Notes: generated by a model not told the origin, from the sequence alone. Positions 48,779 through 58,777 are shown, counted from the stretch's first letter. The stretch is 64,000 bases of DNA from Methylobacterium sp. NEAU K (GCF_030700285.1 NZ_JAUYZJ010000021.1:1-64000); one strand, 5' to 3'. A program made the numbers and translations.

Positions 48779-50314
48779 TCAGGCGGCGCGGTTGAGGGGC
48801 CCCCGGACCGGCGCGAAGGCTTCCTGGTCGACATCGACCGGCGGCAGCGTGTCCATGACCCGGGAGGCCGGCAGGATCACGATCACCTCGGTGCCCTCGC
48901 GCGGCCGCGAGGACAGCTGGAATTGTCCCCCGTGCAGCTCCACCAGACCCTTCACGATCGGCAGGCCCAGCCCCGAGCCCTGCTCGGCGGTCTTGATCGC
49001 CAGGGAGCCGCGGCCGAACGAGGACATCACGGTGCCGAGTTCGTCCTCGGGGATGCCGGGCCCGCTGTCCTTCACCGAGACGTACTGCCCGCCCGAGCCC
49101 GTCCAGCCGACCTTCAGCCAGATCTCGCCGCCCGGTGGCGTGAACTTCACGGCATTGGATAGGAGGTTGAGCACGATCTGGCGGAGCGCCCGCTCGTCCG
49201 CCCAGAGGCGGGGCAGCGAGTCGTCGACGAGGTCGTGGAAGGTCTGGTCCTTCGCCTTGGCGCGCAGGCCCATCATGTGGCGGCATTCTTCCACCACATG
49301 GGCGAGCTGCACCGCCTCCTCGTTGAGTTCGTAGCGCCCCGCCTCGATGCGCGAGAGGTCGAGGATCTCGTTGATCAGGTTCAGCAGGTGCATCCCGCTG
49401 TCGTGGATGTCGTTCGAGTATTCGCGGTAGGACGGCGCAGTGTGGATGCCGAACACCTCGTTCTTCATCACCTCCGAGAAGCCCAGGATGGCATTGAGCG
49501 GCGTGCGCAGCTCGTGGCTCATGGTGGCGAGGAATCGCGACTTTGCGAGGTTGGCCTCCTCGGCCCGGCGGCGGGCCTCGTCGGAATTCGCCTTGGCCTG
49601 CTCCAATTCGCCGAACACGGCATTCTTCTCAGCGCGCGAGCGCAGGGCGCCCACCGTCGAGGTATAGAGGCGGCGGGACAGGCCCAGGAAGAAGAGCTGC
49701 GCGCCGCCGGCCATCACCACGAGCAGGAGCGCGTCCATGCCCTTCGAGAAGGCGGCCAGCGACGCGGTGGCGACCGCCAGCGGCACCAGGGCGGCGACCG
49801 CCGCCACCGGTACCGTCGCGGCCAGCATCGTGGTCACGGCGGCCGCGATGACGAGGCCGAACAGCGCGAAGGTCCAGCCGCCGGTGGTGCCGAGCCCGAT
49901 CATCGCCGACCACGACAGGCTCTGCAGCACCTCCCCCATCAGGAACCGGCGACGCCAGCGGGCCAGGGGGATCGTCGCCGGATCGGCGCGCAGGAAGCCC
50001 CGGCTCAGCGTGGTGTTGAGCGTGATCATCAGGAACACGCACAGGGCCCAGAGCCCGGCTACGGGCGGCGCGATCCAGAACGTCGCCGCCGTCGCGAGCG
50101 CCACTGCGAACAGCACCAGCGGGATGCCCGCTCCCGCCCGGTACTGTGCGTAGTGACGCAGCAGCTCGTGGTCGAAGGCCCGCTCGAGGCCGGTCTGCGA
50201 GGTCAGCTTCTCGCGCGCCGAGCGGATCTCGCGGGCCACACCGAGGCGGCGTGCCGCCTCCTCCGTCGAGGGACCGCGACCGCGCTGGACCATCTCGACG
50301 GTCAGATCGGACAT
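48779..50314 (-). CDS. membrane sensor histidine kinase
   Basis: A 511-aa kinase. About six membrane helices lie in residues 60-215, then a short coiled coil, the HisKA domain with His267 (ATMSHELRTPLNAILGFSEVM) and an HATPase domain (LLSNAVKFTP, VKDSGPGIPEDEL, GSGLGLPIVKGLVELHGG). This PdhS/PleC-like layout is common in Alphaproteobacteria and often feeds cell-cycle or stress relays. No response regulator is adjacent. Confidence 0.93.
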   Translation of the reverse strand: MSDLTVEMVQRGRGPSTEEAARRLGVAREIRSAREKLTSQTGLERAFDHELLRHYAQYRAGAGIPLVLFAVALATAATFWIAPPVAGLWALCVFLMITLNTTLSRGFLRADPATIPLARWRRRFLMGEVLQSLSWSAMIGLGTTGGWTFALFGLVIAAAVTTMLAATVPVAAVAALVPLAVATASLAAFSKGMDALLLVVMAGGAQLFFLGLSRRLYTSTVGALRSRAEKNAVFGELEQAKANSDEARRRAEEANLAKSRFLATMSHELRTPLNAILGFSEVMKNEVFGIHTAPSYREYSNDIHDSGMHLLNLINEILDLSRIEAGRYELNEEAVQLAHVVEECRHMMGLRAKAKDQTFHDLVDDSLPRLWADERALRQIVLNLLSNAVKFTPPGGEIWLKVGWTGSGGQYVSVKDSGPGIPEDELGTVMSSFGRGSLAIKTAEQGSGLGLPIVKGLVELHGGQFQLSSRPREGTEVIVILPASRVMDTLPPVDVDQEAFAPVRGPLNRAA

Positions 50315-50598
50315 GCGTCTCTTGAAACTCGGCTCGAATGCGGCGGGGTGGCGCTGGCGGGAAACAACGGCGCCAGGATGGGGGGGATGTCTTAAGAAGC
50401 GGCTGCCGACATGGGTCGGATCTTAAGCATCGTCGTCACCTCGGGGCCGGCGTCCATCCGGCCCGGCGTGCGTCGCCGCACAGCGTGTGCGCGATTCCAG
50501 CCGCTAGGATATGGTTTGCGCTTGCGGTGCCTGAGCGAGGCCGAGCGCCGCGATCCGGAGCGCGTCCGGACTGCGCGCGTCGATGAGGGCCGCCGACC

Positions 50599-51054
50599 AT
50601 GCCGAAGCTCACCGTCAACGGTCAGACCCACGAGGTCGACGCCGACCCGGCCATGCCGCTGCTCTGGGTGCTGCGCGACCGCCTGGACGCGACCGGGACC
50701 AAGTACGGCTGCGGCATCGCGCAGTGCGGCGCCTGCACGATCCATCTCGACGGACAGCCGGTGCGCGCCTGCCAGACGCGGCTCGGCGATGTCGGCACCG
50801 CGCAGGTCACGACCATCGAGGGCGTGTCGGGCCGGGTGGCCGAGGCCGTCCAGGCGGCGTGGCGCAAGCTCGACGTCGTGCAGTGCGGCTACTGCCAGTC
50901 CGGCCAGATCATGTCGGCGATCGGACTCCTGTCGGGCAACGCCAAGCCCAGCGACGCCGATATCGACGGCGCCATGGACGGCAACATCTGCCGCTGCGGC
51001 ACCTACCAGCGCATCCGCGCCGCGATCCACGAAGCCGCCCGCACCCTCGCCTGA
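50599..51054 (+). CDS. isoquinoline-1-oxidoreductase-like small subunit, 2x[2Fe-2S]
   Basis: A 151-aa iron-sulfur subunit of the xanthine-oxidase family. The N-terminal plant-type cluster is [17 protein letters not shown] with a further Cys in RACQTR; the second cluster is [10 protein letters not shown] and [11 protein letters not shown]. It starts 284 bases after the divergent histidine kinase; the large subunit follows 44 bases downstream. Confidence 0.93.
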   Translation: MPKLTVNGQTHEVDADPAMPLLWVLRDRLDATGTKYGCGIAQCGACTIHLDGQPVRACQTRLGDVGTAQVTTIEGVSGRVAEAVQAAWRKLDVVQCGYCQSGQIMSAIGLLSGNAKPSDADIDGAMDGNICRCGTYQRIRAAIHEAARTLA

Positions 51055-51098
51055 TTGTCCCCGCCCGTCCCCGCGGTCCTGACCGGAGCATCGCCGCC

Positions 51099-53294
51099 AT
51101 GCTGAACGTCCGTCGACCGAACCACCCCTCCGCCAGACCCAGCCGACGCGGGATCCTCGCGGGAGCCGGCGCCATCGTGATCGCCTTCCGGCTCGACGCG
51201 AAGCCCGCCCGCGCCGCCGCCGGCCCGGACCTCGCCGCCGTCAAGGCCCAGCCCAACGCCTTCGTGCGGATCGCCCCGGACGACACCGTCACGGTGGTGA
51301 TTAAGCATCTCGACATGGGCCAGGGGAACACGACCGGGCTCGCCACGATCCTGGCCGACGAGCTCGGCGCCGACTGGAAGAATGTCCGCACCGAATTCGC
51401 GCCCGCGGATGCGGCACTCTACAACAACAGCCTGATGGGCCCGATCCAGGGCACCGGCGGCTCCACCGCGGTGGCCAATTCCTGGTTCCAGCTGCGCAAG
51501 GCCGGGGCGGCCGCCCGCGAGATGCTGATGGCCGAGGCCGCCTTCCGCTGGAAGGTGCCGGTGGCGCAGATCACGGTGGCCGAGGGCGTGGTGCACCACG
51601 CGCCGTCCGGCCGGCAGGCCCGGTTCGGGGAGCTGGCGGCCTCGGCCGCGGCGCTTCCGATTCCCTCCGAGCCGCGGCTCAAGGACCCGAGCGAGTGGCG
51701 GCTGATCGGCACCAAGGTGCCGCGCCTCGATTCCGTGGCCAAGACCGACGGCACGGCGGTCTATTCCCTGGACATCCGCCGTCCGAACCAGCTGACCGCC
51801 GTGGTGGCGCGCGCGCCGCGCTTCGGCGCCACCGTGGCGTCCTTCGACGCCGCCGCCGCCCGCAAGGTCGCAGGCGTGCTCGACGTGGTGCAGGTCCCCA
51901 CCGGCGTGGCGGTGATCGCCCGCGACACGTGGTCGGCCATGAAGGGCCGCGAGGCGCTCACCGTCGCCTGGGACGACAGCACCGCCGAGACCCGCTCGTC
52001 CGAGGCGATCCTGTCCGAGTACCGCGAGCGCGCCAAGGGCCCCGGCCTCACCGCCTCCGAGCGCGGCGACCCGCAGGCCGCGCTCAAGGGCGCCGCCAAG
52101 GTGATCGAGGCCGAGTTCACCTTCCCGTACCTCGCCCACGCCGCGATGGAGCCCCTGAACGCCACGATCGAGCGGGCACCGGATGGCGGCTACGACGTCT
52201 ATGCCGGCTTCCAGTTCCAGACCGTCGAGCAGGCGACCATGGCGGCGATCCTCGGGGTGACGCCCGACCGGGTGCGGCTCCACAGCAACTGGGCGGGCGG
52301 CTCCTTCGGGCGCCGGGCGACACCCACCGCCGACTACCTCGCGGAGGCCGCGACCGTCCTGAAGGCGTCGGGCGAGAAGGCCCCGGTGCACCTCGTCTGG
52401 ACCCGCGAGGACGACATGGCCGGCGGTTATTACCGCCCGACCGTGCTGCACAAGGTCCGGGCCGGCATCGACGCCAAGGGCGCGGTGGTCGGCTGGGACC
52501 ACGTCATGGTCGGCAAGTCGATCATGATCGGCTCGCCCTTCGAGGCGATGATCGTCAAGGACGGCATCGACGCCACCACCGTGGAGGGCGCCTCCGACAC
52601 GCCCTACGCGCTCCCGGCGTACCGGTTCGGCGTCCATAACGGCCGCGAGGGCGTGCCGGTCCTGTGGTGGCGCTCGGTCGGCCACACCCATACGGCGCAC
52701 GTGATGGAGGTGATGGTCGACGAGCTGGCGCACGCCGCCGACGTCGATCCGGTCGCCTACCGGCTGTCGCTGCTCGCGCAGGCGCCGCGGCTCTCCGCCG
52801 TGCTGAAGCTCGCCGCCGACAAGGCCGGCTGGACGAGCAAGCCCGCCGAGAAGGGCCGCGGCCTCGGGGTCGCGGTCCACGAATCGTTCGGCTCCTACGT
52901 GGCGATGGTGGCCGACGTCACCGCGCAGGAGGCCGGGATCCGGGTGAACCGCATCGTCGCGGCGGTGGATGTCGGCGTGCCGGTCAACCCGGACGTGATC
53001 CGGGCGCAGGTCGAGGGTGCGGTGGGCTTCGCCCTGTCGGCGGTGCTGAGGAACCGCATCACCTTGAAGGACGGGCATGTGCAGGAGCACAATTTCGACA
53101 CCTACGCGCCGACCCGGATGAGCGAGATGCCCCACGTCGACGTCCACATCGTGCCGAGCCGGGTCGCGCCGACCGGGATCGGCGAGCCGGGGGTTCCCGT
53201 GCTGGCGCCCGCCATCGCCAACGCGGTGTTCGCCACCACCGGCCGGCGCCTGCGCGCGCTGCCCCTCGACCTCTCGGGCGTGAAGGGAGCGTGA
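51099..53294 (+). CDS. isoquinoline-1-oxidoreductase-like molybdenum subunit
   Basis: A 731-aa molybdenum cytosine dinucleotide-binding subunit with a Tat signal (SRRGILAGAGAIVIAF). The active-site Glu is in GIGEPGVPVLAPAIANAV; TGLATILADELGADW and GGSFGRRATPTADYLAEA are typical. Together with the small subunit this forms a periplasmic aldehyde or N-heterocycle dehydrogenase; no cytochrome c gene is adjacent to accept electrons. A hairpin terminator follows. Confidence 0.93.
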   Translation: MLNVRRPNHPSARPSRRGILAGAGAIVIAFRLDAKPARAAAGPDLAAVKAQPNAFVRIAPDDTVTVVIKHLDMGQGNTTGLATILADELGADWKNVRTEFAPADAALYNNSLMGPIQGTGGSTAVANSWFQLRKAGAAAREMLMAEAAFRWKVPVAQITVAEGVVHHAPSGRQARFGELAASAAALPIPSEPRLKDPSEWRLIGTKVPRLDSVAKTDGTAVYSLDIRRPNQLTAVVARAPRFGATVASFDAAAARKVAGVLDVVQVPTGVAVIARDTWSAMKGREALTVAWDDSTAETRSSEAILSEYRERAKGPGLTASERGDPQAALKGAAKVIEAEFTFPYLAHAAMEPLNATIERAPDGGYDVYAGFQFQTVEQATMAAILGVTPDRVRLHSNWAGGSFGRRATPTADYLAEAATVLKASGEKAPVHLVWTREDDMAGGYYRPTVLHKVRAGIDAKGAVVGWDHVMVGKSIMIGSPFEAMIVKDGIDATTVEGASDTPYALPAYRFGVHNGREGVPVLWWRSVGHTHTAHVMEVMVDELAHAADVDPVAYRLSLLAQAPRLSAVLKLAADKAGWTSKPAEKGRGLGVAVHESFGSYVAMVADVTAQEAGIRVNRIVAAVDVGVPVNPDVIRAQVEGAVGFALSAVLRNRITLKDGHVQEHNFDTYAPTRMSEMPHVDVHIVPSRVAPTGIGEPGVPVLAPAIANAVFATTGRRLRALPLDLSGVKGA

Positions 53295-53369
53295 GGAATC
53301 GCACGTCCCGCCGGTACGGTCCGGTGTAGGACGGGGGCCTTCCCCCCAAGGCAAGAGACCCGACTGAAG

Positions 53370-53403
53370 ACGGCGCGGCGCGATACCGCGCCGTTTCTTT
53401 TTT
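53370..53403 (+). terminator. rho-independent terminator after the oxidoreductase genes
   Basis: A perfect 9-bp stem (ACGGCGCGG / CCGCGCCGT) with a seven-base loop is followed by TTTCTTTTTT. It lies 75 bases after the stop of the molybdenum subunit. Confidence 0.85.
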
Positions 53404-53432
53404 CCGGGCCGCGAGACGCCATCTCTGGCCTG

Positions 53433-54065
53433 ATGCCCACCTCCGCCCCCTCCCCGTTCGAGGACACCGCCGCCCGGTTGCGGGCCTGCCGCATCTGCCG
53501 GGACAGCCCGCTCTACGGGCCGCCTCTGCCCCAGGAGCCGCGGCCGATCGTGCAGGGGAGCACCGGCGCGCGCCTGTGCGTGGCGAGCCAAGCCCCCGGC
53601 ACCCGGGCCCACCGCACCGGCCTGCCGTTCATGGACCCTTCGGGCGTGCGGCTGCGCGCCTGGCTCGGCCTCGACGAGACGCAGTTCTACGACCCCGCCA
53701 AGGTCGCGATCGTGCCGATGGGCTCCTGCTTCCCCGGTCTCGACGCCAAGGGCGGCGACCGGCCGCCGCGCCGGGAATGCGCCGAGCGCTGGCGGGCCGA
53801 GCTGTTCGCCGGCCTGCCGGACCTCGACCTGATCCTGGTGATCGGCCAGTACGCGCAGGGCTGGCATCTGGGCCGGCTGGAGGGCGGGCTCACCGGCACG
53901 GTGCGGCGCTGGCGCGCGATCCTCGCGGAGCCCCGCCGCCCCCGGGTGCTGCCCCTGCCCCATCCGTCCTGGCGCAACAACGGCTGGCTCAAGCGCGAGC
54001 CCTGGTTCGAGACCGAGCTGCTGCCGGTGCTGAAGGCGGAGGTGGCGCGGGTGCTGGCGGACTGA
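53433..54065 (+). CDS. uracil-DNA glycosylase-family protein
   Basis: A 210-aa protein. It shows CRICRD near the N-terminus, VASQAPGTRAHRTGLPFMDPSG as the water-activating loop, VAIVPMGSCFPG, RRECAERW and the DNA-intercalating LPHPSWRNN. The Cys pattern (CxxC, then two later Cys) fits an Fe-S cluster as in family 4/5 enzymes, though the usual GEAPG motif is altered to SQAPG. Whether it acts on uracil is not certain. Confidence 0.85.
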   Translation: MPTSAPSPFEDTAARLRACRICRDSPLYGPPLPQEPRPIVQGSTGARLCVASQAPGTRAHRTGLPFMDPSGVRLRAWLGLDETQFYDPAKVAIVPMGSCFPGLDAKGGDRPPRRECAERWRAELFAGLPDLDLILVIGQYAQGWHLGRLEGGLTGTVRRWRAILAEPRRPRVLPLPHPSWRNNGWLKREPWFETELLPVLKAEVARVLAD

Positions 54066-54134
54066 TCCGGCCGCCTCGGCATTGACTCGCCGGTGTTCCG
54101 CATGGTCGGTGCCGCCAGCCCGAAGGATGCCCCG

Positions 54135-54827
54135 ATGACCGAGAGTGCCGATCCCCGCGACCGCCTGATCGTGGCCCTCGACCTCCCCGGCGTGCCGGAG
54201 GCGGAAGCGCTGATCGACCGGATCGGCGATGCCGCGACCTTCTACAAGATCGGCTACCGGCTGGCCTATGCGGGCGGCCTGGCGCTGGCCGAGCGTCTGG
54301 CGGCCAGGGGCCTCAAGGTCTTCCTGGACCTGAAGCTGCATGACATCGGCAACACCGTCGAGGAGGGCGTGCGCTCGGCCTCGGCGCTGGGCGCCGCCTT
54401 CCTCACCGTGCATGCCTATCCGCAGACGATGCGGGCGGCCGTGCGCGGCCGGGGCGCGGGCCTGAAGATCCTCGCCGTGACGGTGCTGACCTCCTACGAC
54501 GATGCCGACGCCGCGGAGGCCGGCTACGCCCTGCCGGTGGCGGAACTCGTGGCCAAGCGTGCCGCCCAGGCCGCGGAGATCGGGGTTGACGGCCTCGTCT
54601 GCTCCGCTGCCGAGGCCGCCTCTGTCCGGCGCATCGTCGGGCCGGACCGGCTGATCGTCACCCCGGGGATCCGCCCGGCGGGCGCGGAGGCCGGCGATCA
54701 GAAGCGGGTGATGACGCCCGGAGCGGCGCGGGCCGCCGGGATCGACCACGTCGTGGTCGGGCGCCCGATTACCGGCGCCCCCGACCCGCGCGCGGTGGCG
54801 CGGGCGATCGTGGCCGAGCTGACCTGA
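54135..54827 (+). CDS. pyrF: orotidine 5'-phosphate decarboxylase
   Basis: A 230-aa TIM-barrel enzyme of the final UMP step. It has [33 protein letters not shown] (the catalytic D-x-K-x-x-D-I), [21 protein letters not shown] and VVVGRPIT. The ATG at 54135 is preferred to one at 54093 since the conserved region begins right after it. Confidence 0.96.
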   Translation: MTESADPRDRLIVALDLPGVPEAEALIDRIGDAATFYKIGYRLAYAGGLALAERLAARGLKVFLDLKLHDIGNTVEEGVRSASALGAAFLTVHAYPQTMRAAVRGRGAGLKILAVTVLTSYDDADAAEAGYALPVAELVAKRAAQAAEIGVDGLVCSAAEAASVRRIVGPDRLIVTPGIRPAGAEAGDQKRVMTPGAARAAGIDHVVVGRPITGAPDPRAVARAIVAELT

Positions 54828-54892
54828 TCTCCCGCCGGGATTGCCTTCGGGCGGTGCGGACCCACTTGGCTCGGCAACCGAGGAGACGCAGG

Positions 54893-55237
54893 ATGGCGAA
54901 GGGCTACTGGATCGCGCGGGTCGATGTCCGCGACGCGGAGGCCTACAAGGACTACGTGGCAGCCAACGGCGCCGCCTTCGCCAAGCATGGCGGCCGCTTC
55001 CTGGTGCGCGGCGGGGCCTTCGAGTCGGTGATGGGGCAGGCCCGGTCCCGCAATGTGGTGATCGAGTTCCCGAGCTACGCCGACGCCCTCGCCTGCTGGA
55101 ACTCCGACCTCTATCAGGCGGCCAAGGCCAAGCAGCGGGGCGGGGTCGAGGCCGAGATCCTCGTGATCGAGGGCTATGACGGCCCGCAGCCGAGCGCCTC
55201 CGAGGCGGCGCCGGAGGCCGGTCCGGCCTCGGAATAG
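54893..55237 (+). CDS. DUF1330-family protein
   Basis: A 114-aa protein with the ferredoxin-like DUF1330 fold: KGYWIARVDVRDAEAYKDYV, GGRFLVRGGAF and NVVIEFPSYADALACWNSDLYQ. The last ~20 residues are an Ala/Glu/Pro tail. Good GACGCAGG upstream. Function unknown for the family. It lies 65 bases after pyrF. Confidence 0.92.
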   Translation: MAKGYWIARVDVRDAEAYKDYVAANGAAFAKHGGRFLVRGGAFESVMGQARSRNVVIEFPSYADALACWNSDLYQAAKAKQRGGVEAEILVIEGYDGPQPSASEAAPEAGPASE

Positions 55238-55280
55238 AGCGGGGCTGCAGGCGGCCGCACGGCGATCGGACGCGTGGTCC

Positions 55281-55928
55281 CTACGGCCGCCCCGCATCCG
55301 AGCCGGCGGAGCGCGTCGGCGCCAGGGCCCGAAGCAGGAACGCCGTCATGGCCTCCAGGGACGGCACCGGCTGGAGCGCCGATTGCCCGACCAGCAGGGG
55401 ATGGGTGTAGCGGGCGATGCCCGCATGGACGCAGGCGGCGGCCTCCGCCGGGTCGGCGGCCTCGAACTCGCCGCGCCCCACCCCGTTGCGGATGATGCGC
55501 TCGAACCCGGCGGTGATCCGGGCGATGTGGTGGCGGCAGACATCCCAGCTCTCGCCCATGGCCGCCTCGACCATCTCGTGGAGGCGGGGAAATTCCTGGC
55601 AGCGCCGCGTGCAGTCCCGGTGCAGCACGTCGATCGCCGCCACGAGTCGCTCGGTCGCGCTCAGCCCCGGACGGTCGGCAATCTCCGAGACCAGGGCCTC
55701 GATCTCGCCGATCAGCCGCTCCAGCACCGCCTCGTTGATCGCCTTCTTCGAATCGAAGAACCGGTAGACGTTCGCCGGGCTCATCTTCAGCGCCCGGGCG
55801 ATGTCGGCCACGGTGGTCTTCTGGTAGCCGATCTCGCGAAAGTACTCCGCCGCGGTCGCGAGGATGCGGCAGCGGGTGGTGGGCGCGCTCTCCTCTGCGA
55901 GCACCGGAGTCGGGTCAGCCAGGGACAT
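55281..55928 (-). CDS. TetR-family transcriptional regulator
   Basis: A 215-aa repressor. The N-terminal HTH reads RILATAAEYFREIGYQKTTVADIARALKMSPANVYRFFDSKKA (in pieces: EYFREIGYQKTTV, IARALKMSPANVYRFF), followed by a helical ligand domain with two Cys (RDCTRRCQEF). It is convergent with the DUF1330 gene; the likely target lies to its right, where only an SDR fragment remains. Confidence 0.9.
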   Translation of the reverse strand: MSLADPTPVLAEESAPTTRCRILATAAEYFREIGYQKTTVADIARALKMSPANVYRFFDSKKAINEAVLERLIGEIEALVSEIADRPGLSATERLVAAIDVLHRDCTRRCQEFPRLHEMVEAAMGESWDVCRHHIARITAGFERIIRNGVGRGEFEAADPAEAAACVHAGIARYTHPLLVGQSALQPVPSLEAMTAFLLRALAPTRSAGSDAGRP

Positions 55929-56019
55929 GCGCTCTCAGTAGGGCACGGGCACGCAGGGCGTCAAAGACCCCGACCCGGCTCGGGATAGCCGGCGGCCGAG
56001 GGGCGCCTGGAACCGGGCC

Positions 56020-56125
56020 CGACCGGACCAAGGCGATCGCCCGGGCGATCCACTATCTCGCCTCGGCCGCGTCCGATTACATGGCCGGCCACACGCTGGT
56101 GGCCGATGGCGGGCCGACGGTGTGA
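56020..56125 (+). pseudogene. short-chain dehydrogenase (SDR) C-terminal fragment
   Basis: The frame reads TKAIARAIHYLASAAS, DYMAGHTLVADGGPTV and stops at 56125. This is the end of a classical SDR, including the ASxxSxYxTGxxLxVDGG motif. The catalytic and NAD-binding parts are absent, so it is a relic of a gene that was probably controlled by the divergent TetR regulator. Confidence 0.65.
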
Positions 56126-56232
56126 GTGGGGCGGGGCGTGCACGGCGAAAAGGCGCCGGGCAGGTGCCCGGCGCCGTGTCGAAGGCGGATGGGATCAGAT
56201 CTTTGGCCGGCCCGCGCGGCGAGCCGCCCTGC

Positions 56233-56430
56233 CTACGACCCGAACTGGGAGCCGAGGCGCTCCAGGTACTCGGCGAGGTCGACGCCGCCGATGCGCTTGC
56301 CGTAATCGAAGCGCATGCCCTGGCGGATGTCGATGCTGGCGTCCCGCGTGGTGAGGGTGAAGGGCCGGACGCACACCCAGGCCCCGTCGCGGCGGTGCTC
56401 GAAGTAGCCGAGGATCTCGTGCTTGGCCAT
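56233..56430 (-). CDS. small hypothetical protein (65 aa)
   Basis: A strong GGAGGGAAGGAA precedes the ATG at 56430. The protein reads EILGYFEHRRDGAWVCVRPFTL, then a charged part with GMRFDYGKRIGGVDLAEYLERLG. It looks like a compact beta-rich domain. No family recognised; the start signal gives good support. Confidence 0.65.
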   Translation of the reverse strand: MAKHEILGYFEHRRDGAWVCVRPFTLTTRDASIDIRQGMRFDYGKRIGGVDLAEYLERLGSQFGS

Positions 56431-56755
56431 TTCCTTCCCTCCGGGATCGTGTTCGAAGACATAACGGACACGCTGCACTCCGGTTCGCGCGACGCGACTG
56501 TTTTTCTCGATCGATCCGACACGGATCGAGTGTTCGCGTCCTGAAGGTCCGCAGGCCCGCCTGGCCTGAGCTTGGCTATTACGGTTCAAATCTGCCGCGT
56601 GTGGTCCAGGGCGCTCACGGCCAGCGGTCGAGGATCGCGTCGCCCCGGCCGCCCGGCGATCGGGCGGCTCCGACCGGCATGTGCGCACGCCCCCACCGGC
56701 GACGATGATCCTGCCCGGCCGATGCCTCGGAAACCGGCCGGGCGGCGGGGACGCG

Positions 56756-57265
56756 TCAGCGGTCGGCCTTGGCGCCCGAGGTGGTCAGCGCGATGTAGCG
56801 CTCAGTCGTCGGCTTGATCAGCGCGCGGACCGCCTCCGCCATGGCCTGCTCCTCCTTCAGCGACTGCTGGAGGGCGGTCCGATGGGCCTGCTGGCCGGCC
56901 GCCTCGCCGATCGTGAGGAGGGACTCGTAGGCCGCGATCTCGAAGTTCTCGAAGGCGTGGTTGGCGTAGGTGTTCTTCAGGATCTCGTCCTGAGCCGGCG
57001 CGTGGCCCAGCGCCATCATGTTCCCCACGAAGCCCAGGAAACCCTCCTTGAGCGCCGAGGGGCCGTCGCCCAGGCTCTGGAGGGCTTCCTCCAGGCGCCG
57101 GCGCTGGCCGTGCGTCTCCTCGATGTGGCGGCGCAGGGCCTGCTCCATCTCCGGATAGCGCTCCAGGCGCTCGACCTGCCGCTCCATGATCTGCAGGGCC
57201 TGCATTTCGAGGGCGTGGGTGTTCTTCAGGGCCGTGACGTAGATCTCGCGCGCGTCCATAGCCAT
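56756..57265 (-). CDS. YciE/YciF-type ferritin-like protein (DUF892)
   Basis: A 169-aa four-helix protein: DAREIYVTALKNTHALEMQALQIMERQ, RHIEETHGQRRRLEEAL, HAPAQDEILKNTYANHAFENFEIAAYESLLTIGEA (in short blocks), with Glu/His positions for a di-iron site. These are stress-linked proteins. GGAGGAAGCCC precedes the ATG at 57265. The long open frame upstream has no homology. Confidence 0.9.
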   Translation of the reverse strand: MAMDAREIYVTALKNTHALEMQALQIMERQVERLERYPEMEQALRRHIEETHGQRRRLEEALQSLGDGPSALKEGFLGFVGNMMALGHAPAQDEILKNTYANHAFENFEIAAYESLLTIGEAAGQQAHRTALQQSLKEEQAMAEAVRALIKPTTERYIALTTSGAKADR

Positions 57266-57559
57266 GGGCTTCCTCCGACGGGGTGCGGGTCCTGGGGGCC
57301 CGCTCACCCGGGGAACCCGGGTGGCGTACGGCCAAGTTCCGGTCGGAAGGTCGCAGGCGCCGGCCTTTCGCCAGGCCGATCCGCGGGGTGCCCGACCCGA
57401 TCCCCGGGGCTGCGCCGCGATCCGCGACGGCGGCAGCGACTTCCTGGATCCGGCCCGCACCGCGCCGGCAGCCACCAAGCTCCGCCACCGGCCGGGTCTC
57501 GCCTCGATCCGCGCCGACCGGATCGAGGCGGGCTGGGGCGGCGGGTCCGGGGGCGTGTC

Positions 57560-58345
57560 TCAGGGCGCAGGCCCGAGCAGGTGCGAGACCGCCTGGGCGG
57601 CGCTGACGGCCGCCACGGCGCCGAGCAGCAGGATCGACAGGGCCCGGTGCCCGCGCCCGCCGCTGCGCCGCAGCAGGCGCTCGCCGAGCCGGCTGCCGAC
57701 CAGGATCAGCGGGATGCCGATCGCCAGCGGGACCGCCAGGAAGGCCCCGACGAGCCCGGCGCTCACGAGGCTGATCACGCTGGCGACCGAGGTCGCCAGG
57801 AAGAACACCAGCAGCGAGGCGCGCCCCTGCTGCGGGGTCAGCGGCATCGCCAGGTAATAGGCGACCACCGGCGGCCCCGGCATCGCCGCGAGCCCGTTGC
57901 ACAGGCCGGCGGCCAGCCCGACCATCACGGTCTCGCGTCCGCCCGGTGGCGCCGGGAAGCGGAAGCCGCGCACCAGCGCGATCGTCCCGCCGCCGCAGAC
58001 CAGGGCGATGGCCAACCGCGCCACGTCCGGGCTCGCCAGCGCCAGCGCCGCCACGCCCAGCGGCGAGCCGATCGCCGTGCCGGCAACCAGCCAGCGCAGC
58101 GACGGCCAGTGCGCGCTCTTCCGGGCCCGCGGCAGGTCGGACAGGCTTGCGCAGAACTGCAGGCCGACGGCGAGGGGTACGCACTGGCTCGGCGGCAGCC
58201 AGAAGCCGAGCAGCGGCACCGCCGCCAGGGCGAACCCGAACCCGGTGAAGCCCCGGATCAGCGCGGCAGCGAAGATGGCCGCCGCGAGGCCGGCTACCAG
58301 CCCGGGCTGGTCCGACAGGCCGGCCGGGAAGGCGATGGTGTCCAC
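57560..58345 (-). CDS. TSUP-family (TauE/SafE) membrane permease
   Basis: A 261-aa protein with ~8 membrane helices, including AAIFAAALIRGFTGFGFALAAVP (the TSUP start) and GLCNGLAAMPGPPVVAYYLA in the second repeat. The family exports or imports sulfonates and other small anions. No sulfur genes are adjacent, so the substrate is open. Confidence 0.92.
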   Translation of the reverse strand: MDTIAFPAGLSDQPGLVAGLAAAIFAAALIRGFTGFGFALAAVPLLGFWLPPSQCVPLAVGLQFCASLSDLPRARKSAHWPSLRWLVAGTAIGSPLGVAALALASPDVARLAIALVCGGGTIALVRGFRFPAPPGGRETVMVGLAAGLCNGLAAMPGPPVVAYYLAMPLTPQQGRASLLVFFLATSVASVISLVSAGLVGAFLAVPLAIGIPLILVGSRLGERLLRRSGGRGHRALSILLLGAVAAVSAAQAVSHLLGPAP

Positions 58346-58349
58346 CCCC

Positions 58350-58700
58350 TTACCGCAGGTCGATCACGGCGGTCTTCTCGCGGGTGGACTGCGCCTGCAT
58401 CGCTTCGCGCGTCCCCTCCTTGACGGGCCCCGGCGCCTCGAAGCCACCGTAGCTCACGTTCCAATTGGCCTGACCGTAGCCCGCTTCCAATCCGTGCGAA
58501 ACCCGGAGCGCCCGGCCCGGATCCGCGGGCCACACCGCGGCGGCGATTTCGAAATCCCGCGCCTGAATCCCATCCCGGCCGGCGACTTTGTCGAAGACCC
58601 GCACGCCGTCTTCCGAAGGATCGTGAATTGCCCCTCGGCGAGGTCCGGCGCCTCCGGCCGGGTTCGTCGGCGCCCCCGCCTTCGCCGCGTCCTGAGCCAT
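58350..58700 (-). CDS. uncertain hypothetical protein (116 aa)
   Basis: The frame from the ATG at 58700 (MAQDAAKAGAPTNPAGG) gives a Ala/Gly-rich head and a more protein-like rest (GVRVFDKVAGRDGIQARDFEIAAAV, GLEAGYGQANWNVSYGGFEAPG) ending four bases before the TSUP gene start. No family recognised and no strong ribosome-binding site. Might be a degraded gene. Confidence 0.35.
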   Translation of the reverse strand: MAQDAAKAGAPTNPAGGAGPRRGAIHDPSEDGVRVFDKVAGRDGIQARDFEIAAAVWPADPGRALRVSHGLEAGYGQANWNVSYGGFEAPGPVKEGTREAMQAQSTREKTAVIDLR

Positions 58701-58777
58701 GGAGGCGGCGTTCCGGGCGCCCATGGCGGTTCCGGCAGCGGCGAGGCCATCCGCCGTGCGATCCCGTTGTGTCCCGG

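Noticed and set aside
51003..54749. A 1248-codon open frame on the minus strand
   Set aside because: It is antisense to the molybdenum hydroxylase, UDG-like and pyrF genes, has Arg/Gly/His-rich composition and no domain; long antisense frames are common in high-GC DNA.
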